A DNA stretch of 64,000 nucleotides from Parasphingorhabdus cellanae (GTDB taxonomy: Bacteria; Pseudomonadota; Alphaproteobacteria; Sphingomonadales; Sphingomonadaceae), in contig NZ_CP071794.1 of NCBI RefSeq assembly GCF_017498565.1, positions 806,001-870,000 of the forward strand. The letters run 5' to 3'. The notes beneath the pieces were generated by a model, which was given only the letters and a program-made list of their open reading frames with translations, was not told where the DNA came from and made no database searches. The translations under genes were made by a program, and so were the position numbers. Numbering within the stretch: position 1 is the stretch's first letter; each line of letters starts with the position of its first letter. This document shows positions 17,209 through 27,024 of the stretch, in pieces.

Positions 17209-18651
17209 CTATCTCCGCAAAAATTCTGGTGAGACAAGTAACAGCGACAGGCCTTGAGACGGGCTTTCCGCGCGAGCGACAGCTTCAACGGTATTGTTAG
17301 CGAGTACACCCGGTAAAATTTGCGGAGCTAATGCCCGCGCATCGATACGATCTGCGCTGCGTCGCGCAATGCGTTCTGCCAACTCTACCCGCCGCATCAG
17401 CGCCGCACTCCCTGCCCAAGTTGCGGTTTCGTCGGCGTAGCCCGCGGGTGACCCCGGCTTCCAGACCGGTTGACCTAGTTGGCGCAACAGTTGTGCTGTT
17501 TTCATATTGGTCGGCAAATCACGCACATTCAACGCGCGTAATGATGAAACCAACCATTCCCATGGCGATTTAAATTTCGCCTGCGCACCGTTCCACGGTG
17601 TTGGCCAAGCCTCTGGCGCTTCGACCAGCGTGCGATAGAGTGATGGGAGGTCACCGCCCGTGCTCAGGAAATCGTCTTCGAGCCTATTGACCAATTTTTC
17701 CGGCGGCTTATCCGAAACGAAATGCCGCGCCAGCTTCATCGCAACGTGGCGCGCTGTGGCTGGATGAACCGCAAGATCAGAGAGAATCGCCTTGACTTGG
17801 TCAGCCCCTTCAGCACCATAGGTTTTGTCCATGATCCGCCGCTGACCGGGCTCGTGGACAGCATCTATAAAAACGGTGTCTCCCGTTTTCGCACTTTCCG
17901 CCAACCGGCGCTGCGCTGGTCCGCCCTGAAATCCTGCGATTGTCCAGCCCGTTAGCGCACGCGCCAATTCGGTAACGTCAGACTGATCATAGCCGGTGCG
18001 AACACCAAGCGTATGCAGCTCCAAAATCTCCCGCGCGAGATTTTCATTCAGCCCGAATTGCTTGCCGCGCCGCTGCGATATGCGCTTTGCCATGGGGCTT
18101 GATGGACCGACCGATTGCGCCTGATCCAAAAATAATAACATCGCCGGATGCTGGACCGCAGCAAATAACAGATCGGAGAACTTACCCATGATATGCGGCC
18201 GAATAGCTCTAAATTCATAGTTGCCCGAAAGCGCCACCACCGGCGGTTTTTCGACAGAAATGGCAAAATGATTCGACCAAAAATGGACCAGTCGCTCCGC
18301 AAAATCCGTATCGCTATTCAGAGCGACGGTCAGCCGCGCATCGACCGCTTCCATATGGATATTTTGCAGAGATTTGCGGGACTCTTTTCGTTGCGCCTCC
18401 AGCATCGCGATTTGATCTTCAGTGCCGGCCTTGTTTTTCCGCATATTCCGAAACTGCTTCGCGTCCATACGATAAGACTGAAACGCACTGGCAATAGCCT
18501 GGCGTGAAGGCTGAGCTGCAACTACCTGTGGTGAAGGATCAAAACGTATCAGCTGATCTAACAGCCACGCTTGCTGTCTATCCGAGCTGCCATAGTCCGG
18601 ACGGTGGCCGAGACCGAACCGGTTCATGGCTATGGCTTTCGCGATGGTCAT
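17209..18651 (-). CDS. DUF1800 protein
   Basis: The start MTIAKAIAMNRFGLGHRP is chosen because it opens directly into the family's N-terminal motif (AxNRxGxG); 29 codons upstream in frame lack character. The product has about 480 residues. Conserved blocks include WSNHFAISVEKP near 135-146, NENLAREILELHTLG near 220-235, DVTELARALTGWTI, and a C-terminal LLVSPEFLRR, which is a usual ending for the family. Function is not known. It lies two bases upstream of the DUF1501 gene and the two surely share a transcript. Confidence 0.85.
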   Translation of the reverse strand: MTIAKAIAMNRFGLGHRPDYGSSDRQQAWLLDQLIRFDPSPQVVAAQPSRQAIASAFQSYRMDAKQFRNMRKNKAGTEDQIAMLEAQRKESRKSLQNIHMEAVDARLTVALNSDTDFAERLVHFWSNHFAISVEKPPVVALSGNYEFRAIRPHIMGKFSDLLFAAVQHPAMLLFLDQAQSVGPSSPMAKRISQRRGKQFGLNENLAREILELHTLGVRTGYDQSDVTELARALTGWTIAGFQGGPAQRRLAESAKTGDTVFIDAVHEPGQRRIMDKTYGAEGADQVKAILSDLAVHPATARHVAMKLARHFVSDKPPEKLVNRLEDDFLSTGGDLPSLYRTLVEAPEAWPTPWNGAQAKFKSPWEWLVSSLRALNVRDLPTNMKTAQLLRQLGQPVWKPGSPAGYADETATWAGSAALMRRVELAERIARRSADRIDARALAPQILPGVLANNTVEAVARAESPSQGLSLLLVSPEFLRR

Positions 18652-19015
18652 ATTCACTCCCAATCGTGCCTGCCCCAGCCCCAAACATAGTTCGCGACTA
18701 TTTGCCAGCAACCGAAAATTTGTATCACTTTGTCGCAAACATATTTAAATCATTATTTACAAAATCTTACGGGAAATTTCTGTCTGTCTCTTCAAAGAAA
18801 ACTTGGTGGCTATTTCAGTATGGAGGCAGCTTTAGCGTATCACCAAAATGAATTTTGAACGCCACACGGAATTGGGCCACCCTTGGAAAGTTGAGTAAAC
18901 CCACAAAGGCCCTTCAAAAAATGCCCTCTCTCTATAATTGCCCAACAGGTTAGTCGACTATGTGCGACTGTTGAACTGAGATATTGAAGCGAGCACCCGA
19001 TCGATGGTGGCAGCC
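18652..19015. other. Intergenic stretch without a credible gene
   Basis: This 364-base gap separates two minus-strand units and has AT-rich sequence at 18735-18800 that may hold the promoter of the DUF1800/DUF1501 operon. A 74-codon minus frame overlaps the end of the GMC gene and lacks protein-like character. I see no strong terminator or repeat. Confidence 0.5.
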
Positions 19016-20713
19016 TCAACCTAGCGCGCGGACGGCGTGTCCCTCGCGTTGGCGCGTTTGCCAATTTTCATCTATCCAGCTCGGCGCGGTTGATGCAGAC
19101 AACAAGGGGGTTCCCAAAATCATGTCCGAAGCGCGCTCGGCGACCATGATCGTTGGCGCATTAATATTCCCGTTGGTGACGGTGGGAAAGACCGAAGCAT
19201 CCACGACGCGCAAGCCGTCGAGACCGATTACCCGACACTGTGTGTCAACTACGGCCATGGCGTCGCTTTCTGATCCCATTTTGCATGTGCCACAAGGATG
19301 ATAGGCACTTTCCACATTATCCTTTACCCAGGCATCAATCTGGGCATCTGTTTCAACTTGTATACCGGGCTGTAGCTCTTCGTCGCGATATACATCCATC
19401 GCCGGTTGTCCGATAATCTCACGCGTCAGTCTTATGCATTGTCGCCATTTCGTGACATCATCTGAATGCTGCATATAATTGAACGTGATGATTGGCGCGG
19501 CAGCGGGGTCTGTAGAGGGGATATGCACATGCCCCCGACTTTTGGGCTTGTTGGGTCCGACATGAACCTGAAAACCATGGCCTTTTAAAGACGGTGTGCC
19601 GTCATAGCGCATCGCGGCTGGCAAAAAATGATATTGGATATCCGGTGACTTGATACCAGCGCCCGATCGAATGAAGGCACAGGATTCAAAATGATTGGTC
19701 GCACCAAGACCGGATTTAAAAAAGAACCAGCGCACCCCGATCAGAAGCTTGCTAAACCATCCCAGCTTATTGTTCAAACTCACAGGTTCTTTACAGCGAA
19801 ACTGAAAATAGATTTCCAGATGATCTTGAAGATTTTCCCCGACACCAGGCAATTCATGCAAGACTTCAACACCGGCTTTGCTCAGCACAGGCGCCGCTCC
19901 AACACCGGAGCGCTGCAAAATTGCTGGCGAAGCGATGGAACCGGCGGACAGGATTATCTCCTTACCAGCAAATATAGTCTTCTGCACACCGCCATGAGTC
20001 AGAACCACACCGACAGCCCTTTTGCCTTCCAACACTATGCGATCAACTAGCGCATCGGTCCATACGGTCAGATTAGCTCGCGATTTTACGGGATCGAGAT
20101 AGGCTCGGGACGTGGACTCCCGGATGCCGCCACGCACCGTCATATGCATTGCGCCGAACCCCTCCTGACGAAAACCGTTATAGTCTTCCGTGGACGGATA
20201 TCCCGCCTCGACGCCGGCGTCGATAAAGGCCTGATAGAGCGGATTGCCAGTCATATCATTTCCGCCGCCGACACCCAGCGGTCCGCAGCCGCCGCGATAG
20301 TCATCTGCGCCAGCTTGCCAGGTCTCTGATCGCTTGAAATAGGGTAAGCAATTGGCATAGCTCCAACCTTCTGCCCCCGCCTGCTCCCATTCTTCAAAAT
20401 CGCAAGCATTACCGCGAACATAAACCATGCCGTTGATGGAAGATGTCCCGCCCAACCCCTTACCGCGCGGACAGGTAATTTGACGGCCATCAAGCGCAGC
20501 TTCGCTCTCAGACATATATCCCCAGTTATACGTATCGGACGCCATGGGATAGGACAGCGCAGTGGGCATCTGGATCAGGATATTTTTATCGCTACCGCCA
20601 GCTTCCAGTAACAACACGCGGTTCTTGCCATCTTCTGTAAGGCGGTTGGCCAGCACGCACCCGGCAGACCCTGCGCCAATTATGATGTAATCCCAGTCAG
20701 AAGCGGTTGGCAT
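19016..20713 (-). CDS. GMC-family FAD oxidoreductase (choline dehydrogenase-like)
   Basis: From [10 protein letters not shown] the product has about 565 residues. The FAD dinucleotide fold is at [18 protein letters not shown] (7-24), the GMC signature 1 is [19 protein letters not shown] (residues about 82-100), signature 2 is [15 protein letters not shown], and the catalytic His lies in [13 protein letters not shown]; a second lies near the C-terminus as NGNINAPT with the usual Asn. It oxidises an alcohol to aldehyde. The neighbour is a BCCT-like transporter 11 bases upstream, so choline is a reasonable but unproven substrate. Confidence 0.9.
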   Translation of the reverse strand: MPTASDWDYIIIGAGSAGCVLANRLTEDGKNRVLLLEAGGSDKNILIQMPTALSYPMASDTYNWGYMSESEAALDGRQITCPRGKGLGGTSSINGMVYVRGNACDFEEWEQAGAEGWSYANCLPYFKRSETWQAGADDYRGGCGPLGVGGGNDMTGNPLYQAFIDAGVEAGYPSTEDYNGFRQEGFGAMHMTVRGGIRESTSRAYLDPVKSRANLTVWTDALVDRIVLEGKRAVGVVLTHGGVQKTIFAGKEIILSAGSIASPAILQRSGVGAAPVLSKAGVEVLHELPGVGENLQDHLEIYFQFRCKEPVSLNNKLGWFSKLLIGVRWFFFKSGLGATNHFESCAFIRSGAGIKSPDIQYHFLPAAMRYDGTPSLKGHGFQVHVGPNKPKSRGHVHIPSTDPAAAPIITFNYMQHSDDVTKWRQCIRLTREIIGQPAMDVYRDEELQPGIQVETDAQIDAWVKDNVESAYHPCGTCKMGSESDAMAVVDTQCRVIGLDGLRVVDASVFPTVTNGNINAPTIMVAERASDMILGTPLLSASTAPSWIDENWQTRQREGHAVRALG

Positions 20714-20724
20714 GCGTTTTACCC

Positions 20725-21864
20725 TTAAAACGAAGCGGCTGCTAGTTGACGTCGCCGCTGAAAAATCAGCGCGTATATACAAGCGTAGAGCAAAATGACC
20801 ACCATACCGATCCACTCAATTTTCAGCGGTGTGAATTGGTATAGCAGGATCAACCCAAAGAGCAGACCCCAATGGACGGCAATATAGAACCATCGGCCCA
20901 GTCGTTCCACGGTGAGATTAAGGTTTTCGGAATAGAGGCGGGTTAATGAGTCCAGCGAGTTCACGACGAAAATAATCCCAACCACGATCATCGCAATTTG
21001 CAAAGGTGCGGTTAGGGAGATTTCTTGGCTGTGAACATAAAATAATATCGAGAACCATAATGCGATGGGAATTGATGGCAAGACGAGCAGTGCCGCCAGC
21101 AGCTGCCACGGCCGAAGCCCCCCGACAAATCGCGCAACAAATTGGCCGATCATGATGCTCCAAGCGAACCACCAGAACAGATAAAAAGCATGATAGTCAG
21201 TCAGTGGGCTGACGAACCGGTGTAAATTGCCAAAATAGCCGCCCAGATATTGTCCGCTCTGTAAAAATTGGTCGATACCCATATCGCTATGCACCAAAAT
21301 CGCGGCAATCAGGGCAAGGAACAGCACGAACGAACCCATACTCAGCCAAATAACCAATCGAATGTCGGTGCTTGATATCACAGCGGCGAGCACGACCACA
21401 GCAACAAGCGCATAGCGCGCCGCCTCCGGGATATTGGTGATATAATCGGGAAGATAGCTGAAAAAGAGAAATCCGGTAAACGCACAAGTCGCTATGATCA
21501 CGAGATTGTTCATCACCTTCACCCATCCGATCTCGAACAATTTCAGCCGTGGTTCGACAACACAAAAATAAAATGTCGTGAGAAAATAAAAACCCCAAAC
21601 CAAAAACCCCCAAAAGCCAAATTCGAGCGCCAACGGGTTCGTGAAAGAATATACAGCTTCCGTTTCGTAGACCGGGAATTCAGTCAAGGGGAACAGGATC
21701 AAACCGACATCCAGACCAGAAGTGAATAAAATGGCGATAAATGCCATCAAGCTACTCGGCTGCTCCCCAGTGAGTAGGGTTTTTCGGAACCAGATGATCA
21801 AGAACACTGAAGTAATCAACGTAATCAATATAGCAGTGGTCAATATGATGTGGGCGCTTTGCAT
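20725..21864 (-). CDS. Short BCCT-family (betaine/choline/carnitine) transporter
   Basis: From [10 protein letters not shown] the product has 379 residues, against 500-700 for ordinary BCCT carriers. About ten hydrophobic segments are seen. The aromatic-box signature [20 protein letters not shown] near residues 210-229 is clearly BCCT-like (WW..W), and [27 protein letters not shown] follows as in the family. The early Gly motif is weak: [17 protein letters not shown] in place of the usual Gly-rich stretch ending in Glu-Pro. It appears to lack the first two helices and the cytosolic tails, leaving the LeuT-fold core. The GMC gene lies directly downstream. Confidence 0.7.
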   Translation of the reverse strand: MQSAHIILTTAILITLITSVFLIIWFRKTLLTGEQPSSLMAFIAILFTSGLDVGLILFPLTEFPVYETEAVYSFTNPLALEFGFWGFLVWGFYFLTTFYFCVVEPRLKLFEIGWVKVMNNLVIIATCAFTGFLFFSYLPDYITNIPEAARYALVAVVVLAAVISSTDIRLVIWLSMGSFVLFLALIAAILVHSDMGIDQFLQSGQYLGGYFGNLHRFVSPLTDYHAFYLFWWFAWSIMIGQFVARFVGGLRPWQLLAALLVLPSIPIALWFSILFYVHSQEISLTAPLQIAMIVVGIIFVVNSLDSLTRLYSENLNLTVERLGRWFYIAVHWGLLFGLILLYQFTPLKIEWIGMVVILLYACIYALIFQRRRQLAAASF

Positions 21865-21925
21865 CGATCGCGTTTTTTCGAGTGAAGATATTGCAATACC
21901 TATGCAAAAAACCGATGGAAGCAAA

Positions 21926-22597
21926 ATGGAAACTTATTTTACCACCGCTTTGTTGATCCATATCGGTGCTCTATTTTACATCGTCGCCTTCCTGATCCGC
22001 GATGAAATGAAGCTGCGTCTGCTGGTATTGAGCGGCTCTATTTTTTACCTGCTATATTACTATCTGTTTCCGGACGTTCCTCTGTGGGATGCAATCCTGA
22101 CTACGGTCATTTTGACGCTTGCCAATTTAATCGTCCTGTTCCGCATTGCCTTGGAACGGTCTGTGCTCGCATTAAGTCTTGAGGAAAAGCAACTGTTCGC
22201 AGCGTTTGAAGGATTTACGCCCGGGCAATTTCGACAACTGCTCAAAATCGCCGAATGGCGCACGGCCCAATCCTCTGATGTGCTCACCACAGAGAATGAA
22301 CCGCTTTCCAAATTATATTATATTTTTGAAGGATCTGTTCATGCGAAGAAGGGGAAGCATGAATTTACATTGGCCGCTGGAAATTTTATTGGAGAGATCG
22401 CATTCGTTCTCAAAGGCCCTCCAACTGCGAATGTTAGCGCTCTGGCTAACACCAGATATGTCGAGTGGAATAGCGCAGAAATTGAGCGACTAATGGCGAA
22501 ATCATCCAGTTTTGAAAATGCCATGATGGCGCTACTCAGTCGTGATCTTGCTGATAAACTCGCGACTAGCATTCAGCCAGGATCGGTGATTGTATAG
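21926..22597 (+). CDS. Membrane protein with three helices and a Popeye/cyclic-nucleotide-binding-like domain
   Basis: The start METYFTTALL is chosen because GGAAG lies four bases upstream; the frame extends 68 codons back across the divergent transporter start. The product has about 223 residues. Three hydrophobic helices (about 5-22, 30-47, 52-72) are followed by a jelly-roll of cyclic-nucleotide type: LYYIFEGSVHAKKG, then GNFIGEIAFVLKGPPTANVSA near 150-170. The usual phosphate-binding Arg of the cassette is replaced (PPTAN). The three-helix plus CNB layout resembles Popeye-domain proteins. Ligand binding is uncertain. Confidence 0.7.
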   Translation: METYFTTALLIHIGALFYIVAFLIRDEMKLRLLVLSGSIFYLLYYYLFPDVPLWDAILTTVILTLANLIVLFRIALERSVLALSLEEKQLFAAFEGFTPGQFRQLLKIAEWRTAQSSDVLTTENEPLSKLYYIFEGSVHAKKGKHEFTLAAGNFIGEIAFVLKGPPTANVSALANTRYVEWNSAEIERLMAKSSSFENAMMALLSRDLADKLATSIQPGSVIV

Positions 22598-22635
22598 TAA
22601 GCCTTGCTAAGCGCTAACTTTCAGGCACGTTTTTT

Positions 22636-24336
22636 CTAGCCCAGTTCCTCCGCGCGAAGAGTCTTGCGGTCGAGTTTCCCGATCATCGTCTTGGGCAAGC
22701 TGTCACGAACAATCACATCACTGACGCGCTCATGCTTGCCAAGTTGTGGGTTGAGCCAGTCTTTCAGAGCTGCACCGTCAACATCCATTCCCTCTTCCAA
22801 AGCAACATAAGCTCTGGGGCTTTCGCCGCGATAATCATCGGGAACACCAATGACGAGCGCTTCCTTAACAGCTTCATGCTTGTAAAGCACTTCCTCGACC
22901 TGACTCGGAAAAACCTTGAAACCGCCAACGGCGATCATGTCCTTTATCCGGTCGACAATCTTTATATAGCCATCGTCGTCAATCTCCGCGACATCGCCGG
23001 TGCGCAGAAAGCCATCGACAAATACCTCGTCATCGGCCTGCGGCAAATTCCAATAGCCTTGCATGACCTGCGGGCCAGAGAAGATCAATTCGCCCGGCTC
23101 GCCTTCGGGGACTTGTTTGGTCGGGTCTTCCTTGTCGACCAGCTTGACCAAAGTCCCCGGTACTGGCTGTCCGATGGTTCCGGATTTATTGAGGCCGGAA
23201 TAGGGGTTAGCGCTCACCACGCCGGAACTTTCGGTCAGGCCATAACCCTCAACGAGCTTGGCGCCGGTCTTCGCTTCGAATTTCTTTTTGAGCTCCAGTG
23301 GCAATGGCGCCCCGCCGGATACACAGACTTTAAGCGAAGAAAAATTGGTTTTGTCGATATCAGGATGATCGAGCAGCGCCTGATACATAGTGGGCACACC
23401 GGGCATGGCGGTAATATGGCTGCGGGTGATCGCTTTCAAGGTCTGCTTGGCGTCAAAGCGCGGCAGCATGACAATCTCCCCGCCCCGCTGAACCGTGCGA
23501 TTGAGCACTGCGCTATTGGCGAAGACGTGGAAGAAAGGCAGCACGCCCATCAGCCGGTCATCTTCGTCAATATAAGGATCAATACTATTAATCTGCCGCG
23601 CATTGGCCGTCAGGTTCTGATGGCTGAGCATCGCGCCCTTGGGAGTCCCTGTCGTCCCGCCCGTATATTGCAACAAAGCAATATCTTTTTCCGGGTGGAT
23701 ATTGGGCGCGATATATTTGCCATCATTGGCCGTCAGGTCCGCAAAGGGCGTGATCCGGTCATCCTCGGGCTGCGGTGAATTTTCCTTGCTGCGAAACAAC
23801 CGGTAGAAAAGCGCTTTTGCGCCCGGCAGAGCGCCGGCTACGCTGCCTACAACCAGTCGTTCGAGGCTGGATTGCTGGAGCACTTCATAGGCTGTGGGGA
23901 ATACCGCGCTTGCCGACAATGTGAAGAGAATCTTCGTGCCGCTATCTTCAACCTGATGGTTCAGTTCCTCAACCGTATAAAGCGGCGAGAAATTTACCAC
24001 CGTCGCGCCAATCGCCATTGCGCCATAGTAAGCCGTTACATAATGTGGAACATTCGGAAGAAACAGACCGATCCTGTCGCCCTTTTTGGCACCGAGATCT
24101 TGCAGACCTTTGGCTACACGGACGACGCCAGCCGCCACTTCGGCGTAGCTATATTTACGCCCCATGAAATCGAGCAGATTCGCGTCTCCTCTGCGACCAG
24201 CCGAGCGAAAGAACATGCCGGGCATCGACAGGGGCGCAAAAAATTGATCCCAGTTGGTAGGATGATTATAGCGCGATTTCCAGATTGGACTGGGTTCAGC
24301 GGATGGATGGGTTTCGGGGATATCAGTCATTAACAT
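22636..24336 (-). CDS. fadD: Long-chain fatty-acid--CoA ligase (AMP-forming)
   Basis: The 566-residue product is an ANL-superfamily adenylate-forming enzyme. The AMP-binding core QYTGGTTGTPKGAMLSHQNL lies near residue 225, VEGYGLTESSGVVSANP near 370, the TGD motif at RTGDVAEIDDDGYIKIVDR near 450, and the C-terminal catalytic Lys in PKTMIGKLDRKTLR. It activates fatty acids to acyl-CoA. An ATG two codons downstream (24330) is an equally good start. Substrate chain length is inferred only from overall resemblance to FadD. Confidence 0.88.
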   Translation of the reverse strand: MLMTDIPETHPSAEPSPIWKSRYNHPTNWDQFFAPLSMPGMFFRSAGRRGDANLLDFMGRKYSYAEVAAGVVRVAKGLQDLGAKKGDRIGLFLPNVPHYVTAYYGAMAIGATVVNFSPLYTVEELNHQVEDSGTKILFTLSASAVFPTAYEVLQQSSLERLVVGSVAGALPGAKALFYRLFRSKENSPQPEDDRITPFADLTANDGKYIAPNIHPEKDIALLQYTGGTTGTPKGAMLSHQNLTANARQINSIDPYIDEDDRLMGVLPFFHVFANSAVLNRTVQRGGEIVMLPRFDAKQTLKAITRSHITAMPGVPTMYQALLDHPDIDKTNFSSLKVCVSGGAPLPLELKKKFEAKTGAKLVEGYGLTESSGVVSANPYSGLNKSGTIGQPVPGTLVKLVDKEDPTKQVPEGEPGELIFSGPQVMQGYWNLPQADDEVFVDGFLRTGDVAEIDDDGYIKIVDRIKDMIAVGGFKVFPSQVEEVLYKHEAVKEALVIGVPDDYRGESPRAYVALEEGMDVDGAALKDWLNPQLGKHERVSDVIVRDSLPKTMIGKLDRKTLRAEELG

Positions 24337-24423
24337 GAGTGTAAGTCAATGGAGCGGCGGTGACAATGGGGCTTACCGTTTTTGGCGGTCACTTATCGCA
24401 GCCTGTTACTCATGTGCCACGGG

Positions 24424-25746
24424 TCAGACGGCCTGACTAAAGGTTCCCGCCGTTTGTCCGCGAAATTCGTCAAATGTCGCAGCGATGCTCCGCGCATAAG
24501 GTCTGGCAGAAGGCATTAATTTCATCCGCTGATCAACAATCTCGATCAGACCGCGGTTAATAAAGGGCGCGAGTCGACCGGCATAGGTCGCCGCCCCGCC
24601 AAGTGTCGCAAGGTCAGCCTCCCCATTGGTCAAAATCTGTTCAATAATCGCGCCGTGCATTTGATGGTTGAAGTTCCGGCTTATGCCCACAGCCGCTGGC
24701 AATTGGCCTTGCCCCAAGCAAGCGCGGTAGCGGCCGGTATTTTTCTCGTTCTGGACGATCAGGTCAGGAAATTCGCTGATCGCCGAAGCGCCCATTCCGA
24801 TCAATATATCGCTCTGATCATCGGTAAAGCCTTGGAAATTTCGCCTAACCGTACCGCTTGCCCCTGCCTGCCCGAGGGGATCGCCGGGCAGTGCGAAATG
24901 GTCAAAGCCGATGGGTTGATAGCCCGCTCGGGTTAGAAAGTCATAGCCGAAAGCGGCCATATCGAAACGCTGCCTGGCATCAGGCAGATGAGTATCGTCA
25001 ATCTGACGCTGACGGGGAATGAGGCTCGGAATATGAGCATAGCCAAACAGCGCGATCCGTTCCGGCGCGAGCGCAATCGTCTGTTCCAGCGTTTTCCGCA
25101 AAATATCCATCGTCTGGTCGGGCAGACCGTACATCAAATCAAAGTTGAGTGATGTAACGCCGGTCGCTCGCAAGTGCGCGACCATATCCGTCACCATGTC
25201 CAGAGGTTGCACTCGCCCGATCGCAGCCTGCACAGCCGGATCAAAGCTCTGCACGCCAAGGCTTACATTATCCATACCGGCCCCCACCATCAGTTCCTGC
25301 CATTCTGCCGAATAGCTTCGGGGGTCCAGTTCGATCGAGAGGACAGCTCCATCGATTTGGAAAACTGTCTTCAGTTGATTCAATAACGCCTTGAAATCAC
25401 CAGCGAAAAGAGCATTTGGACTGCCACCACCAAAGGCGATCCGCTTCACCCGGCCTCGGTGATTCAGCTTGGCTGCAACCAGATCAATCTCGGCAAATAA
25501 TGCTTTCATATAGGCCGTCAGACGGTGCGTCCGGTTTGCTCTGTCGGTGTTACAGCCGCAATACCAGCATATCTGATCGCAATAGGGGATATGGACATAA
25601 AGCGACATATCGTCGCAAAGCCGGACATTTTTCAGCGCGCGATCCAGATCGGGCGAACCGACGCTGGCATTGAAATCAGCGGCGGTTGGATAGCTTGTAT
25701 AGCGCGGAACCGGGCGTTCGAGCAGTTCTGGATGATACTTCCACAT
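24424..25746 (-). CDS. hemN: Oxygen-independent coproporphyrinogen III oxidase (radical SAM)
   Basis: The 440-residue product starts MWKYHPELLERPVPRYTSYPTA, the usual HemN N-terminus. The radical-SAM cluster cysteines are in YCDQICWYCGC (Cys56, Cys60, Cys63, with Cys65 next), followed by AFGGGSPNAL. It decarboxylates coproporphyrinogen III to protoporphyrinogen IX for haem synthesis under low oxygen. The domain order and length match true HemN rather than HemW. No FNR-type box was identified with confidence upstream. Confidence 0.93.
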   Translation of the reverse strand: MWKYHPELLERPVPRYTSYPTAADFNASVGSPDLDRALKNVRLCDDMSLYVHIPYCDQICWYCGCNTDRANRTHRLTAYMKALFAEIDLVAAKLNHRGRVKRIAFGGGSPNALFAGDFKALLNQLKTVFQIDGAVLSIELDPRSYSAEWQELMVGAGMDNVSLGVQSFDPAVQAAIGRVQPLDMVTDMVAHLRATGVTSLNFDLMYGLPDQTMDILRKTLEQTIALAPERIALFGYAHIPSLIPRQRQIDDTHLPDARQRFDMAAFGYDFLTRAGYQPIGFDHFALPGDPLGQAGASGTVRRNFQGFTDDQSDILIGMGASAISEFPDLIVQNEKNTGRYRACLGQGQLPAAVGISRNFNHQMHGAIIEQILTNGEADLATLGGAATYAGRLAPFINRGLIEIVDQRMKLMPSARPYARSIAATFDEFRGQTAGTFSQAV

Positions 25747-25790
25747 GACAGCGGTTTATGCGGAAATAAACTGGCTGTCTTTGCGCTAGA

Positions 25791-26906
25791 TCAAGGCGCG
25801 CTATACCAAGCCGTTCCGTCCTTCATGTCATGCACTGCCCGGCCCGTATATTCGAGATGGCGGAGCGTTGCCATCGCCTCTCCAGTTGCCATCCCGATGA
25901 CATCATGGCCAATGGGACGGGAGAAAAGTAACGGAAAGCTATCGACCACCCGCATCGGTTTTTCAGCAAGGGCATCGGCGAGATCATCCAACGCCTCATT
26001 ATGCCGCAACGCCAAAGTATCAAGGCGTTGATGCGCGCCCTTAAATGGCCGACCATGGGCTGGTAACACAAGCAGGTCGGGGTCAATCTCGGCCCGAAAT
26101 CGGTCAATACTGGTCAGCCATTCACCCAGAGGGTCGGCTGTTGGTTCGCTCAGCATCACCGAAATGTTCGAGGTAATTCGCGGCAGGATCTGATCACCAG
26201 AAATCATCACCTGGTTTTTGTCATCAATCAAACAAGCATGCTCTGGCGTATGGCCACGCCCGATCATTACCCGCCAATGATTGTCGCCGATAGTCAGGCT
26301 ATCGCCCTCATCCATGCGAATATGACCGATGGGCATCTGTGAGACCGCGCGCGCAAAGCGGCCCCAGCCGCCCTCACATTTTTCCTTGATCAGCGCTTCA
26401 TCCCAACCCGCAAACCGCCATTCGTCAATTGCTTCCTGCGGCACATCAGCGCTCACGTCAGCCGTCAGCATCCGTGCCAGCAGCCATTCGGTGCGGTTCA
26501 TATGCAACGGTGCTTTGAACCGATTGGCTAGCCAGCCGGCGCAGCCCACATGGTCAGGGTGGAAATGGGTGACAACAATTTTGGTGGCCGTTTTCCCGTT
26601 CAATCCAGTTTCAAAAAGCGCTTTCCACGATTCAATGACGGCGGGCATGAACAAGCCGGTATCGACAATAGCAAAACCCGGCGTTCCATCCGGATGCAGG
26701 TCATCCAATATCCAATTGTTAATATGTCCCAGAGGTCCCGGAACCGGCGTGCGGGTCCAGCCGATGCCGGGCATCAATTCGAAATATTCGCCATATTTGG
26801 GCTCATATTCGCCGAGCGGATAGGTGAGACCTTCGACTTCGATCGGATCAAAGCCGTGATCAGCCAGCGTTGCGTCATAAGCGGGTGGTGTTGTGAGAGC
26901 ATCCAT
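25791..26906 (-). CDS. Metallo-beta-lactamase-fold hydrolase
   Basis: From MDALTTPPAY the product has 371 residues. The metal motif is VVTHFHPDHVGCAGWLAN (HxHxDH near residues 115-120), with further ligands in GRGHTPEHACLI and LPAHGRPF. The C-terminal extension (about 100 residues, SFPLLFSRPIGHDVIGMATGEAMATL in parts) resembles the BLACT winged-helix found in hydrolases acting on acyl or glutathione thioesters. The exact substrate cannot be read. It is followed after about 118 bases upstream by the trcR gene on the same strand. Confidence 0.85.
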   Translation of the reverse strand: MDALTTPPAYDATLADHGFDPIEVEGLTYPLGEYEPKYGEYFELMPGIGWTRTPVPGPLGHINNWILDDLHPDGTPGFAIVDTGLFMPAVIESWKALFETGLNGKTATKIVVTHFHPDHVGCAGWLANRFKAPLHMNRTEWLLARMLTADVSADVPQEAIDEWRFAGWDEALIKEKCEGGWGRFARAVSQMPIGHIRMDEGDSLTIGDNHWRVMIGRGHTPEHACLIDDKNQVMISGDQILPRITSNISVMLSEPTADPLGEWLTSIDRFRAEIDPDLLVLPAHGRPFKGAHQRLDTLALRHNEALDDLADALAEKPMRVVDSFPLLFSRPIGHDVIGMATGEAMATLRHLEYTGRAVHDMKDGTAWYSAP

Positions 26907-26989
26907 GGATAGACCATAGACATATCCCTTGTCGCCAAGCAACCGGATTTAATCGGTCAATTAAGGGAATTACCGCACCAAAAGTTTAT

Positions 26990-27019
26990 TGCTCCGGACA
27001 CCGCATAAAACGCGGAGCA
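26990..27019 (-). terminator. Weak candidate terminator after trcR
   Basis: Inverted six-base arms GCTCCG and CGGAGC enclose a loop and lie just past the trcR stop on the minus strand, followed by AATAAACTTTTGG. The T-run is poor, so this may only be a stabilising hairpin. Confidence 0.3.
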
Positions 27020-27024
27020 TCAGA

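Noticed and set aside
18840..19064. 74-codon minus-strand frame as a gene
   Set aside because: It overlaps the end of the GMC gene and lacks a ribosome site or protein-like pattern.
22570..22640. Terminator between the Popeye-like gene and the acyl-CoA ligase gene
   Set aside because: A T-run is present but the stem is only about four pairs, too weak to report.
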